Assembly (NCBI RefSeq): GCF_013369485.1
Contig: NZ_JABWEB010000002.1
Location: 186,001-250,000 of the forward strand
Source of the DNA: Massilia sp. BJB1822
Lineage (GTDB): Bacteria; Pseudomonadota; Gammaproteobacteria; Burkholderiales; Burkholderiaceae_D
Direction of reading: 5' to 3'
Length of the DNA stretch: 64,000 nt
A program made the translations under genes and the position numbers. Under the pieces are notes generated by a model. The model saw only the letters and a program-made list of their open reading frames with translations, was not told the DNA's origin and ran no database searches. Below are positions 55,878 through 63,953 of this stretch, piece after piece (position 1 is the first letter of the stretch; every line of letters starts with the position of its first letter).

Positions 55878-56065
55878 TTGAAGCTCCATGTTGGGGTTTA
55901 TCTATCCGGTGCACCAGTGTGTGCCCTTGAGCTGAAAACGCGGCCTTGGCTGAGTCAGTTGACGGCTTTTACAAGCGCTTACAAGTCCGCTAATCTGCTT
56001 ACATTTGTCCGCGATGTGTTAGCTGGCGTACCGTGCCTCGCATGGGACGCCGCTACAGTGCCAGC

Positions 56066-58564
56066 ATGAAGGACGCCCTCAAGACCTATAAAGCCAAGCG
56101 CGATTTCTCCATCACGCCGGAACCGGCCGAAGGCGGCGTGCAAGGGGAGGCGCTGAGCTTCGTCATCCAGAAGCATTGGGCTAGCCGCCTGCATTACGAT
56201 TTCCGCCTGGAGCTGGACGGGGCCATGAAAAGCTGGGCCGTTCCCAAAGGTCCAAGCTACGACACGCGCGACAAGCGCATGGCCGTGCATGTGGAAGACC
56301 ATCCGCTTTCCTACAACGATTTCGAAGGCACCATCCCGCCCAAACAATACGGCGCGGGCAAGGTCATTATCTGGGACAAGGGCAGCTGGCATCCGCTGGG
56401 CGACCCGCGGCAGGGCTACCGCCAGGGCAATCTGAAGTTCGAGCTGCGCGGCCATAAGATGCATGGGCGCTGGGTGCTGGTGCGCATGAAGGGACGCGGA
56501 GAAAAGCAGGAACCCTGGCTGCTGATCAAGGAAAACGACGAGTATGCGCGGCCGGCTGCGGAATTCAGCGTGGTCGATGAAATGCCAGACAGCGTCAAAG
56601 ACCTGGCCATGCCGGCGTCCACCGATGAGAAGGCAGCGCCCCGCGCCGCCGCCTTGCCCGCCGCGCTGAGTCCCGAACTGGCGACGCTGGTGGATGCGCC
56701 GCCCGCCGAGCCGCAGGAGTGGCTGTTCGAAGTCAAATATGACGGTTACCGCCTGCTGGCCCGCATCGATGGCCGCAAGATCCGCTTGATGACCCGCAAC
56801 GGCAATGACTGGACGCATAAGCTGGAGCGGCTGCGCGCCGAACTGGCGTCGATGCAGCTCCCTGCGGGCTGGTATGACGGCGAAATCGTCGTTCACAATG
56901 AAGACGGCTTGCCCGATTTCGGCCTGCTGCAGCAAGCTTTCGATGGCGAGCGCACGGAAAACATCGCCTACTTCCTGTTCGACGTCCCGTATCTGAATGG
57001 CTATGACCTGCGCCATCTGCCGTTTGAACAGCGCCGCGAACTGCTGCAAACCGTGCTGGAAAAGAGTCGTTCGGACAAGGTGCGTCTGAGTGCCATACTC
57101 GATGCCAAAGCCGGCGATATCGTGAACGCGGCCTGCAGGCTGGGGCTGGAAGGCGTGATCGGCAAGCGGCGCGATGCGCCCTATGTATCGCGCCGTTCGG
57201 CCGACTGGATCAAGCTCAAATGCGGGCAGCGCCAGGAATTCGTGATCGGCGGCTATACCGATCCACGCGGCGCGCGCACCGGTATCGGCTCGCTGCTGCT
57301 CGGCTATTTCGATGAGAAAGGCCAGCTGCATTATGCCGGCAATGTGGGCAGCGGCTTCAACGAAAGCTCGCTGCGCGAACTGACGGCCAAGCTGAAAAAG
57401 CTGCACGCAGCCGACAGTCCCTTCGCCGCCAGCCGCAGCATCGAAAAGAAGGCGCATTGGGTCAAGCCCACGCTGGTGGCGGAGGTCAGCTTTGGCGAAT
57501 GGACGCGCAGTGGATCGGTGCGTCACGCCGTCTTCCAGGGACTGCGCGGCGACAAGGTGGCCAGCGCCATCCGGCGCGAGCGCCCGGCGCATACGGAGGA
57601 TATCGTGCCAGACAAGCCGCAGACCAAGGCGAAGGCCGTGCAAGGGGAGGGCGGCGCATCCGCGCCGGTGCATAGCAAACTGCCCGCATCGCTCAAGATC
57701 AGCAATCCCGAACGCGTGATCGACGCCGCCAGCGGCAGCAGCAAGATCGATCTGGTGCGCTACTACGCCCTGGTGGCGCCGCTGATACTGGAACATTTGA
57801 AAGGCCGCCCGGTGGCCTTGGTGCGCGCGCCGGCCGGCGTGGGCGGGGAGCTGTTTTTCCAGAAGCATGCCGAAAGCGGCAAGCTGGCCGGCGTCAAATC
57901 GCTGCCGCAGGAGCTGGACCCGGAACATGCGCCCATGCTGGAAGTGGCCACCGTGCAGGGACTGCTGGAGTCGGCGCAGTGGAATGTGGTGGAATTCCAT
58001 ACCCAGAATGCGCTGGGCAGGAACTATGAAAAGCCCAACCGTATGGTGTTCGACCTCGATCCCGGCAAGGGCGTGGAATGGCCGCAGATGCAGGAAGCGG
58101 CGCAGCTGCTGTACGCTTTCCTTGAAGAGTTGGGCTTGCAGTCCTTCATCAAAACCAGCGGCGGCAAGGGTCTGCATGCGGTCGTGCCGATCAAGCCGCA
58201 TTATGACTGGGACACGGTCAAGGCCTTCAGCAAAGCCATCGTCGAACATATGTCGCAGACGCTGCCCGACCGCTTCGCCTTCAAGAGCGGGCCGAAAAAC
58301 CGCGTCGGCAAAATCTTCATCGACTATCTGCGCAATGGCCGCGGCGCCACCACGGTTTGCGCCTGGTCCGCGCGCAGCCGTCCAGGCCTGGGCATTTCCG
58401 TGCCTTGCGCCTGGGACGAGCTGGCGGCATTGCGCGGCGCCGACCAGTGGACCATCCAGAACGTCCACACGCGGCTGGACCAGGGCAACACGCCCTGGTC
58501 TGGCTATGGCGCGGGCGCGCGCGGCGTCGCCCCGGCCATGAAAGCGCTGGGCTTTAAGCCTTAG
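56066..58564 (+). CDS. ligD: DNA ligase D (phosphoesterase-ligase-polymerase)
   Basis: 832-aa bacterial NHEJ ligase with three domains: 3'-phosphoesterase at the N-terminus (HWASRLHYDFRLELDG, WAVPKGPS), ATP-dependent ligase (adenylated Lys in EVKYDGYRLLARI, WYDGEIVV, EGVIGKR, WIKLKC) and C-terminal primase-polymerase (LVRAPAGV, FDLDPGKGVEW with the metal Asp pair, SGGKGLHAVVPI). It repairs double-strand breaks with Ku, coded at 60124-61083. The start is uncertain: ATG 56066 (MKDALKTYKAKRDF) fits known N-termini; ATG 56042 or GTG 56033 would add 8 or 11 residues. The end overlaps the convergent isochorismatase by 11 bp. Confidence 0.93.
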   Translation: MKDALKTYKAKRDFSITPEPAEGGVQGEALSFVIQKHWASRLHYDFRLELDGAMKSWAVPKGPSYDTRDKRMAVHVEDHPLSYNDFEGTIPPKQYGAGKVIIWDKGSWHPLGDPRQGYRQGNLKFELRGHKMHGRWVLVRMKGRGEKQEPWLLIKENDEYARPAAEFSVVDEMPDSVKDLAMPASTDEKAAPRAAALPAALSPELATLVDAPPAEPQEWLFEVKYDGYRLLARIDGRKIRLMTRNGNDWTHKLERLRAELASMQLPAGWYDGEIVVHNEDGLPDFGLLQQAFDGERTENIAYFLFDVPYLNGYDLRHLPFEQRRELLQTVLEKSRSDKVRLSAILDAKAGDIVNAACRLGLEGVIGKRRDAPYVSRRSADWIKLKCGQRQEFVIGGYTDPRGARTGIGSLLLGYFDEKGQLHYAGNVGSGFNESSLRELTAKLKKLHAADSPFAASRSIEKKAHWVKPTLVAEVSFGEWTRSGSVRHAVFQGLRGDKVASAIRRERPAHTEDIVPDKPQTKAKAVQGEGGASAPVHSKLPASLKISNPERVIDAASGSSKIDLVRYYALVAPLILEHLKGRPVALVRAPAGVGGELFFQKHAESGKLAGVKSLPQELDPEHAPMLEVATVQGLLESAQWNVVEFHTQNALGRNYEKPNRMVFDLDPGKGVEWPQMQEAAQLLYAFLEELGLQSFIKTSGGKGLHAVVPIKPHYDWDTVKAFSKAIVEHMSQTLPDRFAFKSGPKNRVGKIFIDYLRNGRGATTVCAWSARSRPGLGISVPCAWDELAALRGADQWTIQNVHTRLDQGNTPWSGYGAGARGVAPAMKALGFKP

Positions 58565-59180
58565 CCGTCTGCGCGCTGTAGCTGGTCATCAGATTGCGGT
58601 AGTCCGGAATGTGGGCCGCGAACAGGGCGCCCAGACCTTCGATATCGTTGCGCCAGTCGCGGTGCAGCTCACCGGCCGCGCCGAACCAGCTCATGAGCTG
58701 CGCGCCGGCGCGGCTCATGCGGTCCCATGCCGCCTGGCGTGTGATCTCGTCGAAGGTGCCGGAAGCGTCGGTGATGACGAAGACTTCGAAGCCCGCTTCC
58801 AGCGCGGACAGCACTGGGAAGGCCACGCAGACTTCGGTCACCACACCGGCGATGATCAGCTGCTTCTTGCCAGTGGCTTTCACCGCCTTCACGAAATCTT
58901 CGTTGTCCCAGGCGTTGATATTGCCGGGACGCGCGATATACGGCGCATCCGGAAACATCGCTTTCAGTTCCGGCATCAGCGGGCCATTCGGGCCGTTTTC
59001 GAAACTGGTGGTCAGGATCGTCGGCAGCTTGAAGTACTTGGCCATATCGGCCAGGGCCAGCACATTGTTCTTGAATTTGTCCGGGCCGATGTCGCGCACC
59101 AGCGACAGCAGGCCGGCCTGATGGTCGACCAGCAGGACGGCGGCGTCGTTTTTGTCCAGGCGGATGTAGGGTTTGCTCAT
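58554..59180 (-). CDS. Isochorismatase-family hydrolase (YcaC-like)
   Basis: 208-aa cysteine hydrolase of the isochorismatase superfamily, YcaC type. Catalytic Asp19 in AVLLVDHQAGL, a Lys region in TGKKQLIIAG and the nucleophile Cys in VVTEVCVAFPV. YcaC substrates are unknown. ATG 59180 follows GGAGAATA. Its last codons overlap the end of ligD (11 bp). A divergent LysR gene with a candidate operator between them suggests it is the LysR target. Confidence 0.9.
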   Translation of the reverse strand: MSKPYIRLDKNDAAVLLVDHQAGLLSLVRDIGPDKFKNNVLALADMAKYFKLPTILTTSFENGPNGPLMPELKAMFPDAPYIARPGNINAWDNEDFVKAVKATGKKQLIIAGVVTEVCVAFPVLSALEAGFEVFVITDASGTFDEITRQAAWDRMSRAGAQLMSWFGAAGELHRDWRNDIEGLGALFAAHIPDYRNLMTSYSAQTAKA

Positions 59181-59286
59181 ATTATTCTCCAGGTATGACG
59201 TGCGCAGCCACCTGGCCGCGCTCCGATGCAAAGACAGAATAAGGCTGGGAGAAAGTCGCCGGTAGATAGTAAAATTTGGTTTCAGT

Positions 59287-59302
59287 GTTCCAATGTTAGA
59301 AC
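59287..59302. promoter_or_regulatory. Candidate LysR operator
   Basis: GTTC-CAATGTTA-GAAC (T-N11-A type), 11 bp before the LysR start in the divergent isochorismatase/LysR intergenic region. Confidence 0.5.
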
Positions 59303-59312
59303 GATAAGCGGC

Positions 59313-60224
59313 ATGCAGCAAGATTTGAATGACCTGTACTACTTCGTGCAGGTGGTGGACAACGGCGGTTTCGCACCGGCGGGCCGGGTATTGGGCATTC
59401 CCAAGTCGAAACTGAGCCGGCGCATCGCGCTGCTGGAAGAGCGCCTGAATGTGCGGCTCTTGCAGCGTTCCACGCGCAGCTTCGCCGTGACCGAACTGGG
59501 GCAAGCCTACTATTGCCGCTGCAAGGCCATGCTGGTGGAGGCCGATTCGGCGCAGGCGCTGATCGAGGCAAGCCACGCCCAGCCTTGCGGCACGGTCAGG
59601 CTGTCCTGTCCCATCGGCCTGCTGCATGCGAAGGTGGACCGGATGCTGGCCGAATTCGCGGTCCTGTATCCCGGCGTGAGCATCCAGCTGCACGGCATGA
59701 ACCGCGTGGCCGACGTGATCGGCGAAGGCCTGGACCTGGCCTTGCGCGTGCGTCCGCTGCCGCTCAACGATACCAGCGGCCTGACCATGCGCACCCTGGC
59801 CTACGCGCCGCAAATCCTGGTGGCCAGCCCGCAGCTGGTGGAGCGCTTCGGCATGCCCGCCGCGCCGGCCGACCTGGCGGACTGGCCTAGCCTGGCCAAC
59901 GGCGTGCCGATGGATGGCCATGTGTGGAATCTGCAGGGACCGGGCGGCGCGCAAGCGGTCCAGCGCCATAGCCCGAAATTCGTGACGACCGATATGACGA
60001 CCTTGCGCCATCTCGCCGTGGCGGGCGTCGGCGTGGTGCATCTGCCCTTGATGATGGTCCGCTCCGAACTGGATGCCGGGCGGCTGGTGCGGCTCTTGCC
60101 CGATTGGGCGCCGAGCCGTGAAATCATTTATGCCGCCTTTCCTTCTCGGCGGGGGCTGATCCCGTCCGTGCGCGCCTTGCTCGACTTTCTGGCTGAGCGC
60201 TTTGCCGCGGGCGGCGAGGACTGA
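59313..60224 (+). CDS. LysR-family transcriptional regulator
   Basis: 303-aa LTTR. HTH at the N-terminus (MQQDLNDLYYFVQVVDNGGF, PKSKLSRRIALLEERLNVRLL), then the effector domain (VRLSCPIGLLHAKVDRML, LPLMMVRSELDAGRLVRLLP). The C-terminal FPSRRGLIPSVRALLDFLAE is highly conserved in this subfamily, so the end is reliable although it overlaps the antisense ku gene by 101 bp. Probably controls the divergent YcaC-like hydrolase. ATG 59313 chosen at the start of the HTH. Confidence 0.9.
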   Translation: MQQDLNDLYYFVQVVDNGGFAPAGRVLGIPKSKLSRRIALLEERLNVRLLQRSTRSFAVTELGQAYYCRCKAMLVEADSAQALIEASHAQPCGTVRLSCPIGLLHAKVDRMLAEFAVLYPGVSIQLHGMNRVADVIGEGLDLALRVRPLPLNDTSGLTMRTLAYAPQILVASPQLVERFGMPAAPADLADWPSLANGVPMDGHVWNLQGPGGAQAVQRHSPKFVTTDMTTLRHLAVAGVGVVHLPLMMVRSELDAGRLVRLLPDWAPSREIIYAAFPSRRGLIPSVRALLDFLAERFAAGGED

Positions 60225-61083
60225 CCGGCGGCGCGGCTTCCTCCTCGTCTTCCTCCGCGTCCTCCTTTGCGCTGGCGGCCTTGCCGCCTTTTGCGCCCAG
60301 GCTCTGCTTGAGCAAGGCCACCAGATCGATCACATTGCCGGCAGGCGCTTTGGCGCCTTCCTTGGACGGCATGGTGATGGTCTTGGTCTGCCTGGCCTTG
60401 ACCTTCTTCTTCACCAGGGCCAGCACGTCCTCCTTGTAGGTATCGCGATACTGCTCGGGCGCCCATGGCTCGCTCATGCCCTCCACCAGCGACAGGGCCA
60501 TTTTCAATTCCTTGTCGCTGATGCCGGCCGCCTTCATGCCGCCGGCGGGCAGCTTCAGATCCTCGGCATCCTGGATTTCCTCGGCATAGCGCAAGGTATT
60601 CATGATGATGCTGTCGCCCGCCGCCACCAGCGCGCATAGATGCTGGCGCACGCGGATCACCACCGTGGCGATGGCGATCCTGCCGGCCTTGCGCAGGGTT
60701 TCGCGCAGCAGGGCGTACACCTTGTCGCCGCCGCGTCCCGGCGCCAGATAGTAGGGCGTGTCGTAGTAAATCAGCGGCACCTCGTCCGAATCGACGAAGG
60801 CCAGGATATCGATGGTTTGCGTGGCCTTCACATTGGCCTGGCGCAGATCCTCTTCCGACAGCACCACATACTCGCCGTCCTGGTATTCATAGCCCTTGAC
60901 GATGTTCTCCCAGCTGACTTCCTTGCCATTGCCCTTGTTATAGCGCTTGAAGCCGACCGGGGAAAAATCGCGCTTGTCCAGCATGCTCAGATCGAGGTCG
61001 TGCTCGCGCACGGCCGTGTGCATCTCGACCGGGATATGCACCAGGCCAAAGCTGATCGCCCCTTTCCACAGTGCGCGCGCCAT
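60124..61083 (-). CDS. ku: Ku protein, NHEJ DNA-end binding
   Basis: 319-aa bacterial Ku, a ring-forming homodimer that binds DNA ends and recruits LigD. N-terminus MARALWKGAISFGLVHIPV is diagnostic, followed by the core (VLSEEDLRQANVKATQTIDI, PYYLAPGRGGDKVYALLRE, RIAIATVVIRVRQHLCAL). The C-terminus is acidic (DAEEDEEEAAPP) then strongly basic (SRARRARTGSAPAEKERRHK); the last 33 codons lie antisense within the LysR gene. It starts 4 bp after the stop of the stress SDR, so the two are co-transcribed. Confidence 0.95.
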   Translation of the reverse strand: MARALWKGAISFGLVHIPVEMHTAVREHDLDLSMLDKRDFSPVGFKRYNKGNGKEVSWENIVKGYEYQDGEYVVLSEEDLRQANVKATQTIDILAFVDSDEVPLIYYDTPYYLAPGRGGDKVYALLRETLRKAGRIAIATVVIRVRQHLCALVAAGDSIIMNTLRYAEEIQDAEDLKLPAGGMKAAGISDKELKMALSLVEGMSEPWAPEQYRDTYKEDVLALVKKKVKARQTKTITMPSKEGAKAPAGNVIDLVALLKQSLGAKGGKAASAKEDAEEDEEEAAPPVSPRRPRQSAQPESRARRARTGSAPAEKERRHK

Positions 61084-61087
61084 GGCC

Positions 61088-61882
61088 TTACCCGCCCACG
61101 CTGCCCGTCACCGGCAGCACGATGCCGCTGATATAGCTCGAGCAGCAGGGGGCGGCGAGGAAGACATAGGCCGGCGACAGCTCTTCCGGCTGGGCCGGGC
61201 GGCGCATATCGGTGTCCGCGCCGAATTGGGCGATCTTCTCGCCGGTCTGATCGGCCGGATTGAGCGGCGTCCACACGGGACCGGGCGCCACGGCGTTCAC
61301 GCGGATGCCTTGCTCCATCAGATTGGCGGCCAGCGACATGGTGAAGGCGTGGATCGCGCCTTTGGTGGCCGAATAGTCGAGCAGATGGCGCGAGCCGCGC
61401 AAGCCCACCACCGAACCGGTATTGATGATGGCGCTGCCGCGCTTCAGATGGGGCAGGGCGGCCTTGGCCATGTGGAAGTAGCCGTAGATATTGGTCTTCA
61501 TGGTCAGGTCGAAGCGCTCTTCGGACAGCTCTTCCAGCCTGGCCGCATGTTCCTGGAACGCCGCGTTATTGACCAGGATATCGAGCCGGCCGAATTCGCG
61601 CAGCGTGCTCTCCACGGCCTGGCGGCAGAACGCCATCTCGCGCACATCGCCCGGCAGCAGCAGGCAGCGCTGGCCTTCCGCCTGCACGCTGCGCCGTGTT
61701 TCCTCCGCATCTTCCTGCTCTTCCGCCAGATAGACCAGGGCCACGTCGGCGCCCTCGCGGGCATACAGCACCGCCACCGCGCGGCCGATGCCGGAATCGC
61801 CGCCGGTAATGACGGCCGCCATGCCATGCAGCTTGCCGCTGCCGCAGTAGGCGGGCGCCTGGAACTGCGGCTTGAGCGCCAT
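61088..61882 (-). CDS. SDR oxidoreductase (YghA/GSP39-like), N-terminus displaced by frameshift
   Basis: 264 codons from ATG 61882 give a full Rossmann domain: GKLHGMAAVITGGDSGIGRA (TGxxxGIG), DILVNNAAFQEH, LDYSATKGAIHAF (YxxxK), APGPVWTPLNPAD. It matches the general stress protein 39/YghA group. Members of this group normally carry about 55 further residues ending in a GIEAEM motif. Those residues are present in the -1 frame upstream (see next entry), separated by an apparent one-base loss at 61901-61904. Translation from the internal ATG could still give a working core. Co-directional with ku. Confidence 0.85.
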   Translation of the reverse strand: MALKPQFQAPAYCGSGKLHGMAAVITGGDSGIGRAVAVLYAREGADVALVYLAEEQEDAEETRRSVQAEGQRCLLLPGDVREMAFCRQAVESTLREFGRLDILVNNAAFQEHAARLEELSEERFDLTMKTNIYGYFHMAKAALPHLKRGSAIINTGSVVGLRGSRHLLDYSATKGAIHAFTMSLAANLMEQGIRVNAVAPGPVWTPLNPADQTGEKIAQFGADTDMRRPAQPEELSPAYVFLAAPCCSSYISGIVLPVTGSVGG

Positions 61883-62076
61883 CTCGGCCTCGATGCCGGG
61901 TTTTCCAGATGCTGTTGCGGCAGAGGTGGAGCGGGAAAGTCATGATGGCCGGCCTGCATTGGCCCGCGCTGCTGCTGTTGACCGTTCCCGGCCTGGTCGC
62001 GCGCATCCTGCTGGTGCTGGATGTCGCGCTGCTGATTGCCGACGGGCGTAGCCGGCGGTTGCGTATTGGTGGCCAT
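61883..62076 (-). pseudogene. Out-of-frame N-terminal part of the SDR gene
   Basis: ATG 62076 has a strong AGGAG upstream and opens MATNTQPPATPVGNQQ, continuing to HDFPAPPLPQQHLEN. In this frame the next codons give nonsense (PASRPRWRSS). Adding one A to the AAAA run (61901-61904, minus strand) gives LEKPGIEAEM and joins the SDR frame exactly, as in intact relatives. So the original gene was probably 61088-62076 (about 330 codons). Confidence 0.75.
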
Positions 62077-62266
62077 GGTGCTCTCCTTGCTCGCACAAGA
62101 CCCCAGTATTGGCAGGCCGAGCGTTGCAGACGGTGCGCACACGCACATAAAACCGATGCAGTTGACACAAATAATATTGTTGTTCGTGAACTTTGTGGCA
62201 CACTTAATAAGCCACACCAAGGCAAGCGAACAATAGCAAAAAGTACATAGTCGCAGGGAGACAAAA

Positions 62267-63757
62267 ATGGTTGCAGATGCGCCGGGACGCCCCACCCGAT
62301 TTGGCCTGTTCCTGAATCCGTCCGGCGAACGGCGGGCCGATTTCCAGAGCTGCTGCGGCGAGCAGTTCGACCGCCTGACTTTGGCCGACAGCGTGCATGC
62401 GGCGCGCGAACAGCTGGAACGCCACCGCATCGATCTCATGATCATCGATTTGAATGGCTACGACAGCGCCAACAGCCACGATCTGGCCGCCATCGCAGGG
62501 CTGGTGCGCGGGCGCGCGGGCGAGCCGGTGCTGCTGCTCTGCCCCTACACCAATACCGCCTGGATTCCCGAACTGATGGCCAGCGGGCCGCTGCAATACC
62601 GCATCTGCCCCATCCTCAACGACGAGCTGGCGCAGACCATCGAACAGACCCTGAGCCCGCCGCTTGACCCGCAAGCCCAGCTGCAGCAACAGCTGCTGGA
62701 CAAGGAGCGCGAACTGCGCGACCTGCTCACCATCCAGCGCAGCCTGCAGCGCGCCCTGACCGGTGCCGAGGACGTCAGCACGATGGCGGCGCAAATCTGC
62801 CTGGCCCTGTGCAGCTTCCCCGGCGTGCGCCACACCGCGCTGCTGCATATGAAGGAACACGGCAATCTGCAGCTGGTGGCGCAGGAAGCGCGCAACCATC
62901 TCGACCTGGCGCGCCTGATGCAGCGCCACAACCGCCTGCTGGAATCGCCGCTGAACCAGGTCTTCCCGCCGCTGCTGGCCGTCAGCACCGGAGAGCTGGT
63001 CCTGCTCGACGCGCCCGAAAAAGCCGGCGATCCCGAGATGGCCGTCAGCCTGCATGACCGCGACGTGCGCATGGTGCTGGCCCTGCCGCTGCGCAGCGAA
63101 CCGGAAGGCCCGGTGCTCGGCTCCGTATGCCTGATGTTCGACCGCCTGATCCAATTCTCGCGCGAACAATTCGCCTGCTTCGCCAGTCTGGCCCAATTCA
63201 TCGCCTTCGGCCTCGCCATGAGCGAGCTGCGCCAGCAAAACGACGCCCTGGCCGGCAAGCTGACCCAGATCGCCATCAATGACGCCCTGACCGGCGCCAG
63301 CAACCGGCGCCAGGGCGAGACCCTGCTCGACCAGGAAATCCGCCGCGCCCGCCGATACGGGCTGCCGCTGGCCCTGATCTCCTTCGACATCGACAACTTC
63401 CGCTCGGTGAACGACATCTACGGCTACCCGATAGGCGACCAAGCCCTGCGCGTGGTCGCGCAAACCGTGCGCACCCGGCTGCGCAGCTCCGACGTGCTGG
63501 CCCGCATGCGGGGCGAAGAATTCCTCATCTTAGCCACCCACACCGTCGCTATCGACGCCCTCAAGCTCGCCGAAAAGCTGCGCGAAACCATCGCCGGCAC
63601 CGAGCTGCCCGGCTGCGACACCGTTACCATCAGCCTCGCGGTTGCCCAGGTCGCGCCCGAAGAAGGCGGCCAATCCGCCCTCGACAGGCTGGATGCCGCC
63701 CTGCACCGCGCCAAACGCGCCGGCCGCAACTGCGTCGAACTCGCCATGGCCAGCTAA
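62267..63757 (+). CDS. GAF-GGDEF protein with altered RGEEF motif
   Basis: 496-aa soluble signalling protein. The N-terminal about 130 residues resemble a degenerate REC-like domain (DLMIIDLNGYDSA, no clear KP). Then a coiled linker, a GAF domain (about 165-335: QICLALCSFPGVRHTALLHM, LALPLRSEPEGPVLGSVCLMF) and a GGDEF domain (DALTGASNRRQGE, SFDIDNFRSVND). The active-site loop is ARMRGEEFLIL, that is RGEEF, first Gly replaced by Arg; the inhibitory RxxD (RSSD) is kept. Activity is therefore uncertain. GGGAGA precedes the ATG. Confidence 0.88.
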   Translation: MVADAPGRPTRFGLFLNPSGERRADFQSCCGEQFDRLTLADSVHAAREQLERHRIDLMIIDLNGYDSANSHDLAAIAGLVRGRAGEPVLLLCPYTNTAWIPELMASGPLQYRICPILNDELAQTIEQTLSPPLDPQAQLQQQLLDKERELRDLLTIQRSLQRALTGAEDVSTMAAQICLALCSFPGVRHTALLHMKEHGNLQLVAQEARNHLDLARLMQRHNRLLESPLNQVFPPLLAVSTGELVLLDAPEKAGDPEMAVSLHDRDVRMVLALPLRSEPEGPVLGSVCLMFDRLIQFSREQFACFASLAQFIAFGLAMSELRQQNDALAGKLTQIAINDALTGASNRRQGETLLDQEIRRARRYGLPLALISFDIDNFRSVNDIYGYPIGDQALRVVAQTVRTRLRSSDVLARMRGEEFLILATHTVAIDALKLAEKLRETIAGTELPGCDTVTISLAVAQVAPEEGGQSALDRLDAALHRAKRAGRNCVELAMAS

Positions 63758-63772
63758 GCCCGCTTCTCGCCT

Positions 63773-63900
63773 TTGATCTAAATCAACAAATGTCCCACCC
63801 TGGTGCCAGGCACCAGCACCGGACATTCTTTGATCTGGATCAGTAAATGTCCGACCTTGGTGCCTGACACCAGGGTTGGACATTATTTGATCGATATCAA
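63773..63900. repeat. Tandem pair of palindromic repeats bordered by FNR-like boxes
   Basis: Two hairpin units of the form AAATGTCC...GGTGCC/GGCACC...GGACATT (about 63788-63828 and 63845-63884) sit between three FNR-type palindromes: TTGATCTAAATCAA (63773-63786, perfect), TTGATCTGGATCAG (63830-63843, one mismatch) and TTGATCGATATCAA (63887-63900, perfect). Related to the repeat at 32950-33020. It follows the GGDEF gene stop by 16 bp and could terminate it; the last box lies 54 bp before the next ATG. Confidence 0.8.
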
Positions 63901-63953
63901 ATATGGCGGGGATCGTGTTAGGCTTGCGCTTTGTTAATTTGGGTGGTTTGCGC

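Noticed and set aside
61895..61910. Programmed -1 frameshifting as the way to make the full SDR
   Set aside because: The -1 product would be right, but G GAA AAC does not allow good re-pairing of both tRNAs and no stimulatory structure is evident; an indel is simpler.
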